A stretch of DNA of 64,000 nt from Micromussa lordhowensis (GCA_964020085.1 OZ026597.1:12423144-12487143), one strand, 5' to 3'; positions 22,474 to 36,169 are shown, counted from the first letter of the stretch. The notes: generated by a model not told the origin, from the sequence alone. A program made the numbers and translations.

Positions 22474-23801
22474 AAAATTCCATTTCTCCCGTTTTTCTTC
22501 TTACGAACGGATATAAAGAAAAACTTTTTTTTTTACTTCTTCTTATTACCGGATATAAAGAAAAAGTTCACCGAAACACTGCGTTTGCCTTTCCGACGCT
22601 TAAAAAAAATTACCAAAAGACCGCGTTTGCTTTCCGATGAAATATGATATTAGGCACATCGATCGGTATGTTAGCCTTATTCGAGCATACTAGTATTCCC
22701 TTCGAATCCAAAGCTTCCATAAAACCAAACGAAGATATATTTTACACACAATAAACAAAACAGTATCCACAACATTATCCGTGTATTATCACAGGTTGCG
22801 TGACTCAAAGTTTGGCCGAGTGGACGTTGGAAGTTGGGCCTCTCGACACAAAATGTTAGCTAATTAAATATGCAAGCGGAGAAAATGGCGTCCGGTCGCG
22901 GAGGATATTTATTTGGTTCAAATTGGGGCAGAAACGTCCGGCGATGGAAGTCAGGACATTTGCGAGGATAAAGAAAGTAATTTGGGACCAGTTGCTGGCT
23001 ACTAAGGCTGAAATTATCCAGAGTAAGCTGTATTTTCGTTTTGCGTGCGAAACGCCACGAGGTGACTAATTATCGGCCCTACAGAGCTTGTTTTGCCGTC
23101 TTCCTTTTTGTGTCGTTTGTAGCCCGCTGAGGTCATTTTTTCGTCTAAATCAGTTAAGAATAATTCGAAAAAGATGTTCCCATTCAATTTCCAGCTCTCA
23201 GGCAATATCCGTGTATTAATGTTTCAACAGCTTTTGGCGAATATTATATATTTGCATGTGTTCAAAGGGTTTTGATGAGCGCCGACTTTCTTTAGCGCAT
23301 TGAATATTCCCTTCGAAAATGACCATGCAAGGAAAACGAAAATACAGCTTAACTCTAGATAATTTCAGCCTTAGTAGCCAGCAATAGGTCCTAAATTACA
23401 TTCTTTATCCTTGCAAATGTCCTGACGTCCATCTCCGAGGGATTTTGGCCCAATTGTTTCTCCCCGACTATGAGTATTCAATTCGCTAACTAGACAAAAC
23501 TTTCCTGAGGGGAGGTATGACGAAAAGAACTGAGAAATGGCCTGTAATTGGCTGATGATGACATCATTCGGTGACGACATTTGGCCGAGTGGGAGTTTGG
23601 CCTGTGATTGGTTGATGATGAGATCATCCGCAGAGGTCTGCGTCTGCCGACACAAAAACTAAAAAAAAATCAAGAAGATCTTTTAGGTCTTATAACCGCG
23701 CTTTTAAACTGTTTTCTTAGCACGATAGTCGCAAAGCAGTGCACATTCTTTTACAACCCAGCGTTTATAATAAATAAGTTTCACACTCTCGTCACTCATG
23801 C

Positions 23802-23873
23802 CGCTGTGGCGCAGTGATGTAGACGATTGCCTCCCAATCGAGAGGTCGTGAGTTCGAATCCTGTAGGAAACTA
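23802..23873 (+). repeat. array tRNA-like segment 2
   Basis: Same box A/box B pattern. CGATT...AATCG could form the anticodon stem around GCCTCCC. A long T-run follows at once, as for a Pol III terminator. Confidence 0.6.
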
Positions 23874-24846
23874 AACGTTTTGTTTTTTTTTAATTTTTTT
23901 TTTGTTTGCTTATTAACAGATATACAGAAAACGTTCACCGAAGCAGAACGTCTGCCTTTCCGATACGTAAAAGAACATTTACCAAAACAGTGTTTGCTTT
24001 CCGATGAAATATCATATTAAGTACATCGATCTAGAAAGCCTTGTTCGAGCACTAAGTTATCACAATTGTCAGATAGGATTGCGAAGGGCAAATGATGAAC
24101 ACTTTCCCTTAAAATTGAATCGAGGAGGATGACAATGTCAAAATTTAATTTGTTTGTGCTATAAGTAAAGGACAAGCAAAGTCAGACAGACAATCCGAGG
24201 TTTTCCGCTATCCACGGCTAATTTTAGAACGGTTGACATAAAGCAAACGCTGCAAGTTCTATCTTGTTTACCTCGGCAAATTTAATTTTCCTTCGAATCT
24301 CTTAACTCGCTTCGATGAAACAACCAAAAAATTCACTTTAATTGCCTAAACCCACAAGAAATACTCGCAAAATTGCAAAAAAGATTAATGACTGTCGCTT
24401 CTGGCTAAATAAACTTGCAAAGTAAGCAGGATCGTATTTGTCACGTATCCAAAGTGAAAGCTGCAACCTCAGCGAATTCCATGGCTGGCGTAATAATGTT
24501 TTTAGCGTGTTTAATACTCTCTTCGAATCCAACACTTCGATAAAACGAAAAAAATATATATTTTACATACAATAAAGAAAACAACATCCGTAACATTTTT
24601 CTGTAACAGATTTTAGCAAATAAACATCATAAGTTGCGTGAGTCGACATTTGGCTGAGTGGTAGTTTGGGTCTGGTCACCGACAAATCGACGAAAAATAA
24701 CAAGTAGTTGAAAACAACTTATAACCGCGCTATTTTAAATGTTTTTTTTAGCACTACAGTGGGAACGCAGTGCACATTCCAATGCAGTCTTTTTCCTTGT
24801 CAAAAGGAATATAATGAATATATTTCACCCTTATGTCGTCTTGAGT

Positions 24847-24918
24847 CATTGTGGCGCAGTAGAGTAAGCGTTCGCCTGGTATACCAGAGGTCGTGAGTTC
24901 GAATTCTGGTGGGAGAGG
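24847..24918 (+). repeat. array tRNA-like segment 3
   Basis: Box A present; box B reads GAGTTCGAATTC. The central palindrome CTGGTATACCAG is shared in type with segment 1. Confidence 0.6.
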
Positions 24919-25420
24919 CTTTTCTTCTTACGTTTTTCTTCTTGTTATGACCGGATATAAAGAAAAAGTTCACCGAAACACAGCGTTTGCCTTTCCGACG
25001 CTTAAAAAAAATTACCAGAAGACCGCGTTTGCTTTCCGATGAAATATGATATTAGGCACATCGATCGATCTCGAAATCAAAGTATGTTAGCCTTATTCGA
25101 GCATACTAGTATTCCCTTCGAATCCAAAGCTTCCATAAAACCAAACGAAGATATATTTTACACACAATAAACAAAACAGTATCCATAACATTATCCGTGT
25201 ATTATTTGGCGAATAAACATCACAGGTTGCGTGATTGAAAGTTTGGGCGAGGAGAGGTCTGGTTCAGCTCACCGACATGGAAAACAAGAAGATCTTTTAG
25301 ATCTTATAACCGCGCTTTTATTAAAATTGAACTGTTTTCTTAGCACCACAGTCGCAAAGCAGTGCACATTCTTTTACGACCCATGCTTTATAATGAGTTC
25401 CACAGTGTCATAACTCATGT

Positions 25421-25491
25421 CGCTGTGGTGCAGTGGAGTAGACGATGGTCTCCCAATCGAGAGGTCGTGAGTTCGAATCCCGTAGGAGGCT
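25421..25491 (+). repeat. array tRNA-like segment 4
   Basis: Box A is altered to GTGGTGCAGTGG, box B is intact, and a T-run follows. Confidence 0.6.
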
Positions 25492-28400
25492 AAACGTTTT
25501 TTTTTTTGTTTTTGTTTGCTTATTAACAGATATACAGAAAACGTTCACCGAAACAGAGCGTCTGCCTCTCCGATACGTAAAAGAGCATTTACCAAAACAG
25601 TGTTTGCTTTCCGATGAAATATCATATTAGTACATCGATCTCGAAATCAAAGTATTAGCCTTGTTCGAGCACTAATAAGTTATCACAAGTGTCAGATAGG
25701 TTGCGAAGGGCAAATGATGAACACTTGTGTCCTTTACGTTCAGGTCAATCATACCGAGCGCTACTTACAAACAGCTACGCTATTAATAAACAGCTTTCTT
25801 CCTTAAAAGTCAAATTTTAATTTGTTTGTGCTATAAGTAAAGGACAAGCAAAGTCAGACAAAAAGTCCGAGGTTTCCGCTATCCACGCCTAATTTTGGAA
25901 CATAAACGCTGCAAGTTCTATCTTGTTTACCTCGGCAAATTTAATTTTCCTTCGAATCTCTTTACTCGCTTCGATGAAATAGTCAAACAATTCACTTTAA
26001 ATGTCTAAACCCACACGAAATACTCGCAAAATTGCAAATAAATTAAGGACTGTCTCTTCTGACGAAATAAACTTGCAAAGTAAGCACGATCGTACTCACG
26101 TAGCCAAAGTGAAAGCTGCAATGTCGGCAAATTCCATAGCTGGCGTAATAAATTTTTTGGTATATTTAATAGTCTCTTCGAATCCAACACTTCGATAAAA
26201 CGAAAAGAAAATACATTTTACGTACATTAAAGAAAACAATATCAGTAACATTTTCCGTGTATTAATGCTCTAACAGCTTTTAGCGAATAAATACAATAAA
26301 GGCAATATATTTTGTACTAAATAACGAGTAGAATATTCATACGATTTTCAGTACATTGTCGTTTCAACAGTTTTTAGCTAATAAACATCATAAGTTGCGT
26401 GATTCGACATTTGGCCGAGTGGAAGTTTGCATGATTTAACATTTCGCCGAGTGGGAGTTTAGGTCTGGTGACACAAAAACTACAAGAAGTTTCTTTCATT
26501 ACTTCCATTATACGTATCTGGGTTTCATAACTTCACGGCCTCACTGCGCACCCTCTGATGCAGTATTCACTTGAATAATGTTCAGTGTATTTCACTTTTG
26601 TCACAATTTCAGTCTCTTTTGTTAAGCTTTGTTTGATTTTGTTTTTCTTTGTTTAACTTCAGTCGTTTTTTATGTTAGGACGAACAGGGTAACTCGTCAC
26701 CCATAAACTAGAAGATCAGCTACGGAATCTTGGACCCTAAAGACTGAACCAAAACGACAAAACAATTAAAGGCGTTTCCGAAATAAACGTCAGAACATCT
26801 ACCTCCCCGTTCCTTCTCTGCAAGCACTCCTTGTTGATTCACTGATGACTATAGACACAAAATCACCTCATCAATCTATAGCACAACAACTGACAACAAC
26901 GACTACACACGCACTATTTAAGCCTCTTATTGCACCATCACTTGTACGTGTTATGAAATCTCCGATTGCACCATCAGTCGTACACCGATGACGTAATGGC
27001 CTTAACCTGGAACTTTCTTCGGGATATGTATGGGCATGAACGATACGAACGCAGGAGCCCATTGGGCTCCTGACGAACGATAATAATGCTATTAACAGCA
27101 GCTTTCTTTCTTAAAACTCACGATTAAATTAAATTTTATTTTTTCATGAGTAAAGGGCTAGCAAAGTAGTCACACGAGTCACATAATTCAAGAATTACGT
27201 TATCCACCTACGGTGGTTATTTCCCTACTAATGACGTAATCCTTGCACGTTCTGACACGTTCTTTGCTTAGCTTGCAAATATTTCTCTGAACTCGCTCCA
27301 TCAATAAAACAGCACAATAATTCATTTCTCTTGTTTAAAATTCAAAAAAATGCTAGGAAAGTTACAGTTAGCTCAACGACTGTCACTCATGGCGACATGA
27401 AAGTTAAAAACAAGCACGATGTTATTCAACACGCTTCCCAAGAGAAAGTTGCAACGTCGACACATTCCATGAATGACGTAATTCCTTTTTATGTATTCAA
27501 TACTCGCTTCAAATCAAGCGCTTCAATAACACAAAAAGCCAATATATTTTCTACTAAATAAAGAGTAGAATATTCATACGATTTTCAGTACATTGACATT
27601 TCAACAGTTTTTAGCTAATAAACATCATAAGTTGCGTGGTTCGACACTTAACCGAGTGGGAGTTTGGGTCTGGTCGCATACAAAAAACAAGAAGATCATA
27701 GATCTTAAAACCGCGCTTACAAAGATTTAACCGTTTTCTTAACCCTACATTCGCAACGTAGTGCACATTCCAACGCTGTCCTTGATGATTCATTCATTTC
27801 TGTACTCACTACATCACTTATTGCACTATCGCTCTCAGCCGTTGTGAAATTGGTCTTAATATGGAAGTGTCACGCTATTAATACTGCTATCAATAAACAG
27901 CTTCCTTCCTTAACTTGTAAAAGTCAAAATTTAATTTGTTTGTGTTATGAGTAAAGGACAAACTTAAAGTAATAAGTAGTAGTCACGCCAGTCAGACAAT
28001 CAGAGGTTTACGCTAATATAAACGCTGCAAGTTCTGGCAAGATCTAGTTTACCTCAGCAGATAATTATTTCTCCTTTGAATCTCTTAACTCGCTTCGATC
28101 AAACAGCCAAAGAATTCACTTCAATCACATAAATCCGTAAGACATTTACGCAAAATTGCAAACAAACTAAAAACCATCGCTTCTCTAGCGTAGTAAACAC
28201 AACCTTATTGTCACGCAGCGAAAGTGAAAGCTGCAATATCCTTATTCAAGGCCATCTGTAGTATGGTGGTGGGGAATTTCCCTACCAGTAACGTAATCAT
28301 TGCATGTTTTGACACGTTCTTTGCTTAGCTTGCAAATATTTCATTTTCCTTCCGATCTCTGAACTCGCTTCAATAACAGAGCTCGACGATTCACTTCTTT

Positions 28401-29551
28401 TGACTAAAAATACCAGAAATACTCGGAAAACTAAAAAGATTTCCTCGTAGCGAAATAAACCTGCAAAGTAAACAAGATCTTATCTGTCACGTAGCGAAAG
28501 TGAAAGTTGCAAGTACAACGCATTCCACGGCTGTCGTAATACCTTTTAGCGTATTTATTAATCCGTTCGAGTCGAACGCTTTGATAATACCAGAGGAAAA
28601 TACATTTAACAAGTAGTAGTCACGCCAGTCACACAGAGGTTTACGCTACCACGGTAAATTTAGAATGGTAGTCTTGATCATTGATATGAACGCTGCAAGT
28701 TCTGGCAAGCCCTTGTTTACTTCAGCAAATAATTACTTTTCTTTTCAATCTCTTACCTCCATTCGATCAAACAGCCAAAGAATTCACTGCCGTTTCATAA
28801 ATCCGTCACGAATCCACGTAAAATTGCAACTAAACTAAAAACTGGCACTTCTGACGTGGCAAACGCGATCTTATTTGCCACCCAGCGAAAGTAAAAGCTG
28901 CAACGTCATGATTTACGGCTATCTGTAGTAGGTGGTTATTTCCCTACCAGTGACGTAATCCTTACATGTTCTTTGCTTGACTTGCAAGGATTTCATTTTC
29001 CTTCCGATCTCTAAACTTGTTTCAATAAAAGAGCTCGACAATTCTGTTCTCTTGTTTAAAACTGCGAAAAATACTCAGAAAACTTGAGGGCCACGCTCCT
29101 GGCGAAATAAACTTGCAAAGTAAACAAGATCTTATCTGTCACGTAGCGAAAGTGAAATTAGCAAGGTCAACACATTCCATGGCTGTAATACCTTTTCAGC
29201 GTATTTAATATTTCGTTCGAATGAAAAGCTTCCAAAACACTAAAAGAAAATATATTTTACACACAATAAAGAAAACAATATTCGTAACACTGTCCGTGTA
29301 TGCACGTTTCAAAAGCTTTTGGCGAATAAACATCTCTGGTTGCGTGATTCACGGCTATCTTTGGTACGGCCGAGTGGAGATCTAGGCCTCTCGACACGAA
29401 AAAAACAAGAAGATCATAGATCTTTTAACCGCGCTTTGAAAGTTAAACTGTTTTCTTTACAAATGCAAAGCAGGGCACTTCCAAGGCAGAAGGCAGTCCT
29501 TTTTTTGTCAAAAAGAAACTATTCAATGTTTCCCCACCGAATTTCATATGT

Positions 29552-29622
29552 TGTCGTGGCGCAGTCGAGTAAGCGTTCGCCTGCCAGGATAGAGGTTGTG
29601 AGTTCGAATCCTGTGGAAGTTG
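29552..29622 (+). repeat. array tRNA-like segment 5
   Basis: Box A GTGGCGCAGTCGAGTAAGC and box B GAGTTCGAATCC, then a T-run. This unit sits among decayed copies and differs in the anticodon region (CTGCCAGGATAG). Confidence 0.6.
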
Positions 29623-30520
29623 AATTTTTTTTCCTTTTCTTTTTCTTATTGCCGAATCGAAGTGAAACCAGTGGATCCGTCTCTTGAATCTTTTAATTCG
29701 GAGGTAATTTATTTTCTTCTTTGTACGGTATCTTGGTTATTAAAAAGTATTTCTGTCACACGGCCGATTAACCGAGCTGATCTGCATTTGATTTTATACC
29801 GCAATGCAAAATGATTTACAGTTTTGTTGACCGTAGCCCGGGTTTACATTTCATCTGCTATCAGGTTGATGCAAGTTTGTATTTAGGCAGATTTTTTGAC
29901 ATAGTCAAGATTTGTATTTTGCAAAATGGTAAATAAAACATCGTTTTATGTAGCGAAAAAGAAAAATTACCCATTGAAAACAATAGAGATTGCGTGATTG
30001 AAAGAAATTTTATTGCACATTCTTTGCATAGCGTGGTTGCGTTATTGGTAATCGGAGATTTTGTTTATCTGTAGCTCGAAGGAGAATATATATTTGCATA
30101 TGTTCAAAGGGTTTTGACGAGCGCCGAGGTTTTATTTTTCTCCCAGAAAACTCCACCATTGCTTCTGGCGAAATAAACACGATCTTATTTATCACCGTAA
30201 GGGCATTACAGTAAATACGGTTTTATTTATCACCGTGAGCCCATTCCATGGCTGACGCCAGACGTTCCTTTAGCGCACTGAATATTCCCTTCGAAAGTGA
30301 ACATGCAAGCAAAACGAAAATAAAGCTTAACTCTAGATAATTTCAGCCTTAGTAGCCAGCAACAGGTCCTAAATTACATTATTTATCCTTGCAAATGTCC
30401 TTGTGGTATTTTCGGCGAATCCGGTTGCGTGATTCAAAGTTTGGCCGAGCAGAGAGCTGGTTCAGCTCTCCGACATGACAAAAAAAAAAAATAAAAAAAA
30501 TAAACCCCGTGCAGAGCAAG

Positions 30521-30614
30521 AACCGCGCTCGGCCCATGGCCGCGCGGTTAAAAAAAAATAAAAATAAACCAAGGGTAGATTATGAACCGCGCTCGGCCCA
30601 TGGCCGCGCGGTTA
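30521..30614. repeat. two GC-rich palindromes (hairpin pair)
   Basis: Two copies of ACCGCGCTCGGCCCATGGCC followed by GCGCGGTT (30,521-30,550 and 30,585-30,614), separated by A-rich spacers. The palindrome centre is GGCCCATGGCC with the NcoI-like CCATGG. Confidence 0.85.
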
Positions 30615-30748
30615 ACAAGAAGATCTTTCAGATCTTGTAACCGCGCTTTTAAAATTGAACTGTTTTCTTAGCACCACAGTCGCAAAGCAGTGCACATTCT
30701 TTTACAACCCAGCCGTTATAATAAGTTCCTCACTGTCATAACTCATGC

Positions 30749-30820
30749 GGCTGTGGCGCAGTGGAGTAGGCGATTGCCTCCCAATCGAAAGGTCGTGAGT
30801 TCGAATCCCACAGGTGACTA
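30749..30820 (+). repeat. array tRNA-like segment 6
   Basis: Box A CTGTGGCGCAGTGGAGTAGG, anticodon-like stem CGATT/AATCG, box B GAGTTCGAATCCC, then a T-run. Near-identical to segments 7 and 8. Confidence 0.62.
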
Positions 30821-31902
30821 AACTTTTTTTTATTTTTTTTTGTTTGCTTATTAACAGATATACAGAAAACGTTCACCGAAACAGAGCGTCTGCTTTTCCA
30901 ATACGTAAAAGAAAATTTACCAAAACAGTGTTTGCTTTCCGATGAAATATCATATTAAGTACATCGATCTCGAAATCAAAGTATGTTAGCCTTGGTCGAG
31001 CACTAATAAGTTATCACAAGTGTCAGATAGGATTGCGAAGGGCAAATGATGAACACTTTCCCTTAAAATCGAATCGAGGAGAATGACCCTTGAAATCTTT
31101 CCTTTCTAATCGTATGTAAGCCTAAATGCGACTTGTGTCCTGGTGTTACGTTCAGGTCAATCATACCGAGCGCTACTTACAAACAGCTACGCTATTAATA
31201 AACAGCTTTCTTCCTTAAAAGTCAAATTTTGATTTGTTTGTGCTATAAGTATAAGTAAAGGACAAGCGAAGTCAGACAATCCGAGGTTTCCGCTATCCAC
31301 GGCTAATTTTAGAACATAAACGCTGCAAGTTCTATCTTGTTTACCTCAGCAAATTTAATTTTCCTTCGAATAATCTCTTTACTCGCTTCGATGAAACGGC
31401 CATTCCTAAACCCACACGAAATACTCGCAAAATTGCAAATAAATTAATGACTGTCGCTTCTGGCGAAATAAACTTGCAAAAAAGTAAGCACGATCGTACT
31501 CACGTAGCTAAAGTGAAAGCTGCATTCCATAGCTGGCGTAATACATTTTTTAGTATATCTTCGAATCCAACGCTTCGATAAAACGAAAAGAAAATACATT
31601 TTACATATATTAAAGAAAACAATATCCGTAACATTTTCCGTGTATTAATGCTCCAATATCCGTGACATTTTCCGTGTATTTATGTTTCAACAACTTTCGG
31701 GAATAAACATTACAGATTGCGTGATTCAAAGTTCGCCGAGTGGAGGTCTGCGTCTGGTGACCGACAAAAAACAAGAAGATCTTTCAGATCTTGTAACCGC
31801 GCTTTTAAAATTGAACTGTTTTCTTAGCACCACAGTCGCAAAGCAGTGCACATTCTTTTACAACCCAGCCGTTATAATAAGTTCCTCAGTGTCATAATTC
31901 AT

Positions 31903-31975
31903 GCGGCTGTGGCGCAGTGGAGTAGGCGATTGCCTCCCCATCGAAAGGTCGTGAGTTCGAATCCCACAGGTGACT
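31903..31975 (+). repeat. array tRNA-like segment 7
   Basis: As segment 6, with one change in the stem (CCCCATCG) that breaks a pair. Confidence 0.62.
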
Positions 31976-33071
31976 AAACTTTTTTTTATTTTTTTTTTTG
32001 TTTGCTTATTAACAGATATACAGAAAACGTTCACCGAAACAGAGCGTCTGCTTTTCCAATACGTAAAAGAAAATTTACCAAAACAGTGTTTGCTTTCCGA
32101 TGAAATATCATATGAAGTACATCGATCTCGAAATCAAAGTATGTTAGCCTTGGTCGAGCACTAATAAGTTATCACAAGTGTCAGATAGGATTGCGAAGGG
32201 CAAATGATGAACACTTTCCCTTAAAATCGAATCGAGGAGAATGACCCTTGAAATCTTTTCTTTCTAATCGTATGTAAACCTAAATGCGACTTGTGTCCTG
32301 GTGTTACGTTCAGGTCAATCATACAGAGCGCTACTTACAAACACTGAAACAGCTATGCTATTAATAAACAGCTTTCTTCCTTACAAATCAAATTTTAATT
32401 TGTTTGTGCTATAAGTATAGTAAGTAAAGGACAAGCGAAGTCAGACAATCCGAGGTTTCCGCTATCCACGGCTAATTTTAGAACATAAACGCTGCAAGTT
32501 CTGTCTTGTTTACCTCAGCAAATTTAATTTTCCTTCGAATAATCTCTTTACTCGCTTCGATGAAACGGCCATTCCTAAACCCACACGAAATACTCGCAAA
32601 ATTGCAAATAAATTAATGACTGTCGCTTCTGGCGAAATAAACTTGCAAAAAAGTGAGCACGATCGTACTCACGTAGCCAAAGAGAAAGCTGCATTCCATA
32701 GCTGGCGTAATACATTTTTTAGTATATCTTCGAATCCAACGCTTCGATAAAACGAAAAGAAAATACATTTTACATATATTAAAGAAAACAATATCCGTAA
32801 CATTTTCCGTGTATTAATGCTCCAATATCCGTGACATTTTCCGTGTATTTATGTTTCAACAACTTTCGGGAATAAACATTACAGATTGCGTGATTCAAAG
32901 TTCGCCGAGTGGAGGTCTGCGTCTGGTGACCGACAAAAAACAAGAAGATCTTTCAGATCTTGTAACCGCGCTTTTAAAATTGAACTGTTTTCTTAGCACC
33001 ACAGTCGCAAAGCAGTGCACATTCTTTTACAACCCAGCCGTTATAATAAGTTCCTCAGTGTCATAACTCAT

Positions 33072-33143
33072 GCGGCTCTGGCGCAGTGGAGTAGGCGATT
33101 GCCTCCCAATCGAAAGGTCGTGAGTTCGAATCCCACAGGTGAC
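33072..33143 (+). repeat. array tRNA-like segment 8
   Basis: As segment 6, with CTCTGGCGC in box A. The surrounding unit is about 1,169 bp after the previous one and almost identical. Confidence 0.62.
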
Positions 33144-33876
33144 TAAATTTTTTTTAATTTTTTTTTTGTTTGCTTATTAACAGATATACAGAAAACGTTC
33201 ACCGAAACAGAGCGTCTGCTTTTCCAATACGTAAAAGAAAATTTACCAAAACAGTGTTTGCTTTCCGATGAAATATCATATTAAGTACATCGATCTCCAA
33301 ATCAAAGTATGTTAGCCTTGGTCGAGCACTAATAAGTTATCACAAGTGTCAGATAGGATTGCGAAGGGCAAATGATGAACACTTTCCCTTAAAATCGAAT
33401 CGACGAGAATGACCCTTGAAATCTTTCCTTTCTAATCGTATGTAAGCCTAAATGCGACTTGTGTCCTGGTGTTACGTTCAGGTCAATCATACAGAGCGCT
33501 ACTTACAAACAGCTACGCTATAATAAACAGCTTTCTTCCTTAAAAGTCAAATTTTAATTTGTTTGTGCTATAAGTATAAGTAAAGGACAAGCGAAGTCAG
33601 ACAATCCGAGGTTTCCGCTATCCACGGCTAATTTTAGAACATAAACGCTGCAAGTTCTATCTTGTTTACTTCAGCAAATTTAATTTTCCTTCGAATAATC
33701 TCTTTACTCGCTTCGATGAAACGGCCATTCCTAAACCCACACGAAATACTCGCAAAATTGCAAATAAATTAATGACTGTCGCTTCTGGCGAAATAAACTT
33801 GCAAAAAAGTAAGCACGATCGTACTCACGTAGCCAAAGTGAAAGCTGCATTCCATAGCTGGCGTAATACATTTTTA

Positions 33877-35424
33877 CTCGGGCCCCGCAGGGGGTCCCGA
33901 GTCATAAAATGCAACCGTTTTCCTCGCCAAAAGGGGGGTCGTGGTCCCAGGCGTTCCATGCGTGGACCGTGGAAACTGGGGACAAGACCTCGCTCTTTTT
34001 GAGTATTGCGGAGACTTTTTTGGCAAGAATCGCCGGCCTTATACTTAGATGTCACAAAGATGTCGATCATTTTCGGAAGGGGTCAGTCCACGAATTATAG
34101 TGCTTGAAAGACAGCCAGGTAAGCAAACTTTACGCTTGAAACGTTCTCGTGAGATAACAGAGGCTTTCTTTTCCTCGGCTCTCAGCGCTTCGTGCCAGTA
34201 AAAAAAAATTAAAAGAAGAGGTTCGCGTCACAATAATACAAGAATACAAGAAAGCCTCTGGGACCAGGGTAACAACTGAGCCGATCGCGGAATGAGTCCA
34301 AACTACGAAAATTCTGACCAAACAATACGGAGTCAACGACGGTAGGTAGCTACGGCTGTTATTATTTGAACATGACAGTAAAACAAATCATATTGCAGTG
34401 AAACGAGCTAAATACGAAAACGTTGTTGGAGACTCGTAACTTTAATATTAAAACATGCGACTTCTTTCTTTCACCGCGCAAAATATGTTGATCTCCAAAT
34501 TTGGAAAGATAAACCTTCGGTAACTTGAATGAAATATCGTACCTTCAAGTTAGTTGGCTTTCTAGTAAGGTGAAAAAAAAGATATCATTGTATGATTTTG
34601 GAGGCAAATTGCCCGGGAAAATTAGAACGGCTTCGATTGTGCGGGGAATTGTGCGGGATTACGAACCAATGTTCTTGAAGTCCTAAGCAAAATCTGCATT
34701 GACGATAGGTTTGCCAATTCAATTTCTTTCACTAGTAGTTAAAAAATACTTAGCAGTCTTAGCAATCACTACTACTTCGAGGAAACTGTGTTTACTGTTA
34801 AATCATGTTGCGTGAGTGACATGGACTAGACGAGTAAGAAACCAAAATAAATAGCAAAACAGAATGTCTCATCTTCCCTTATAAATTAGTTTCTTTTTAA
34901 AGATACACCTGCCTTAATTCAATAAAAATATGTAGCTTGAATATTTCTTTATAAACTAGTTAAGGGTCGCAAATTCTCGGAAGTTATCCGCGAAAAAACG
35001 CGCAACTTGAAAGTTTATGCGAATTCTGTTCGGTGTAATTTGACACCTATCTTTATCATGATTTGTGTGTAGCTGCACAATTCCAGCAATTCACTCGGAT
35101 CGCTGCGACCAGTAAATGAACTTCGTACAATTTTTACTAGCATGTACAATGTAATCGCCATAAGTTGTAAAAAGACCTGGAAAATCCTTTGCAATCCAGT
35201 TCTCCATAAATGTGTAGACAGCTGTGCTTGATTCTTGAACCAAACTGATTGAAACTCACAACTTGCGACTGGATTAGAAGGGTACCAGACGAAACCACTA
35301 ATGGATATACTGATGAATAATACAGTCGTGCTAAAATATCGTGATTCATTTATTTGTTTTTATATTTAGCGTCCAATACGCATATTCGTAGCGAGGCCCA
35401 AGTAAACGCTCTTAGAGCGTCTAG
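33877..35424. mobile_element. unclassified 1.55-kb insertion in the last array unit
   Basis: The unit sequence stops after CATTTTTA and resumes at TTTAGTATATCTTCG, leaving TTTA on both sides. The inserted sequence begins with a hairpin CTCGGGCCCC/GGGTCCCGAG, has no clear terminal inverted repeats and no recognisable ORF. Confidence 0.55.
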
Positions 35425-35667
35425 TTTAGTATATCTTCGAATCCAACGCTTCGATAAAAGGAAAAGAAAATACATTTTACATATATTAAAGAAAACAATA
35501 TCCGTAACAGTTTCCGTGTATTAATGCTCCAATATCCGTGACATTGTCCGTGTATTTATGTTTCAACAACTTTCGTGAATAAAAATGACATATTGTGTGA
35601 TTCAAAGTTCGCCGACTGGAGGTCTGCGTCTGGTGACAGACAAAAAATAAACAACGGGTAAAACATG

Positions 35668-35992
35668 AACCGCGCTCGGCCCATGGCCGCGCGGTTAAAA
35701 AAAAATTAAAAAAAATAAACAACGGGTAAAACATGAACCGCGCTCGGCCCATGGCCGCGCGGTTAAAAAAAAAATAAAAAAAAAATAAACCCCGTGCAGA
35801 GCAAGAACCGCGCTCGGCCCATGGCCGCGCGGTTAATAAACAACGTGCAGAGCAAGAACCGCGCTCGGCCCATGGCCGCGCGGTTAAAAATAATAAACCC
35901 CGTGCAGAGCAAGAACGCGCTCGGCCCATGGCCGCGCGGTTAATAAACCGAAGGCCGAGCAAGAAGCGCGCTCGGCCCATGGCCGTGCGGTT
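35668..35992. repeat. cluster of six GC-rich palindromes at the array's right end
   Basis: Six copies of the ACCGCGCTCGGCCCATGGCC palindrome, starting near 35,668, 35,736, 35,806, 35,857, 35,914 and 35,964 and spaced about 50-70 bp. A-rich linkers often carry ACCCCGTGCAGAGCAAGA. The last copies have lost bases at the palindrome edge. Confidence 0.88.
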
Positions 35993-36169
35993 AATTAGTC
36001 ATAGATGGATCGTGAAATAATTAACACTGATCACACGCTTTAACATAACATCGAAGGGATTTTAAACAAACTTTTTGTACTTGAAGATCCAACAAACACT
36101 GAAAATCGCGGCTTATTCAGCAATTATAGCTGTCTAAGTGGTTTTCCAACAGCAAAAAAATTCTCTTAC

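Larger units (their letters stand above)
22255..35995. repeat. 13.7-kb array of tRNA-like units within Polinton 1
   Basis: Units of roughly 0.6-1.3 kb repeat across the region. A complete unit has a TTGCGTGATTCAAAGTT lead, a GGCCGAGTGG box, an AAGATCTTTTAGATCTT hairpin, the phrase ACCGCGCTTTTAAAA, GCAAAGCAGTGCACATTC, a tRNA-like box A/box B segment, a T-run, and a tail with CGTTCACCGAAACAGAGCGT. The last three units (30.6-33.9 kb) are near-identical with a period of about 1,160-1,170 bp; older copies between 26 and 29.5 kb are decayed. No protein gene is supported. Unit function is unknown. Confidence 0.82.

Noticed and set aside
22402..33143. Eight genuine tRNA genes in the array
   Set aside because: Box A and box B are good, but acceptor and anticodon arms do not form a canonical cloverleaf and the loops lack U33. 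I list them as tRNA-like repeats.
22255..35995. CRISPR-like array
   Set aside because: Repeat units are about 1.2 kb, spacers are homologous to each other, and the context is an animal genome.
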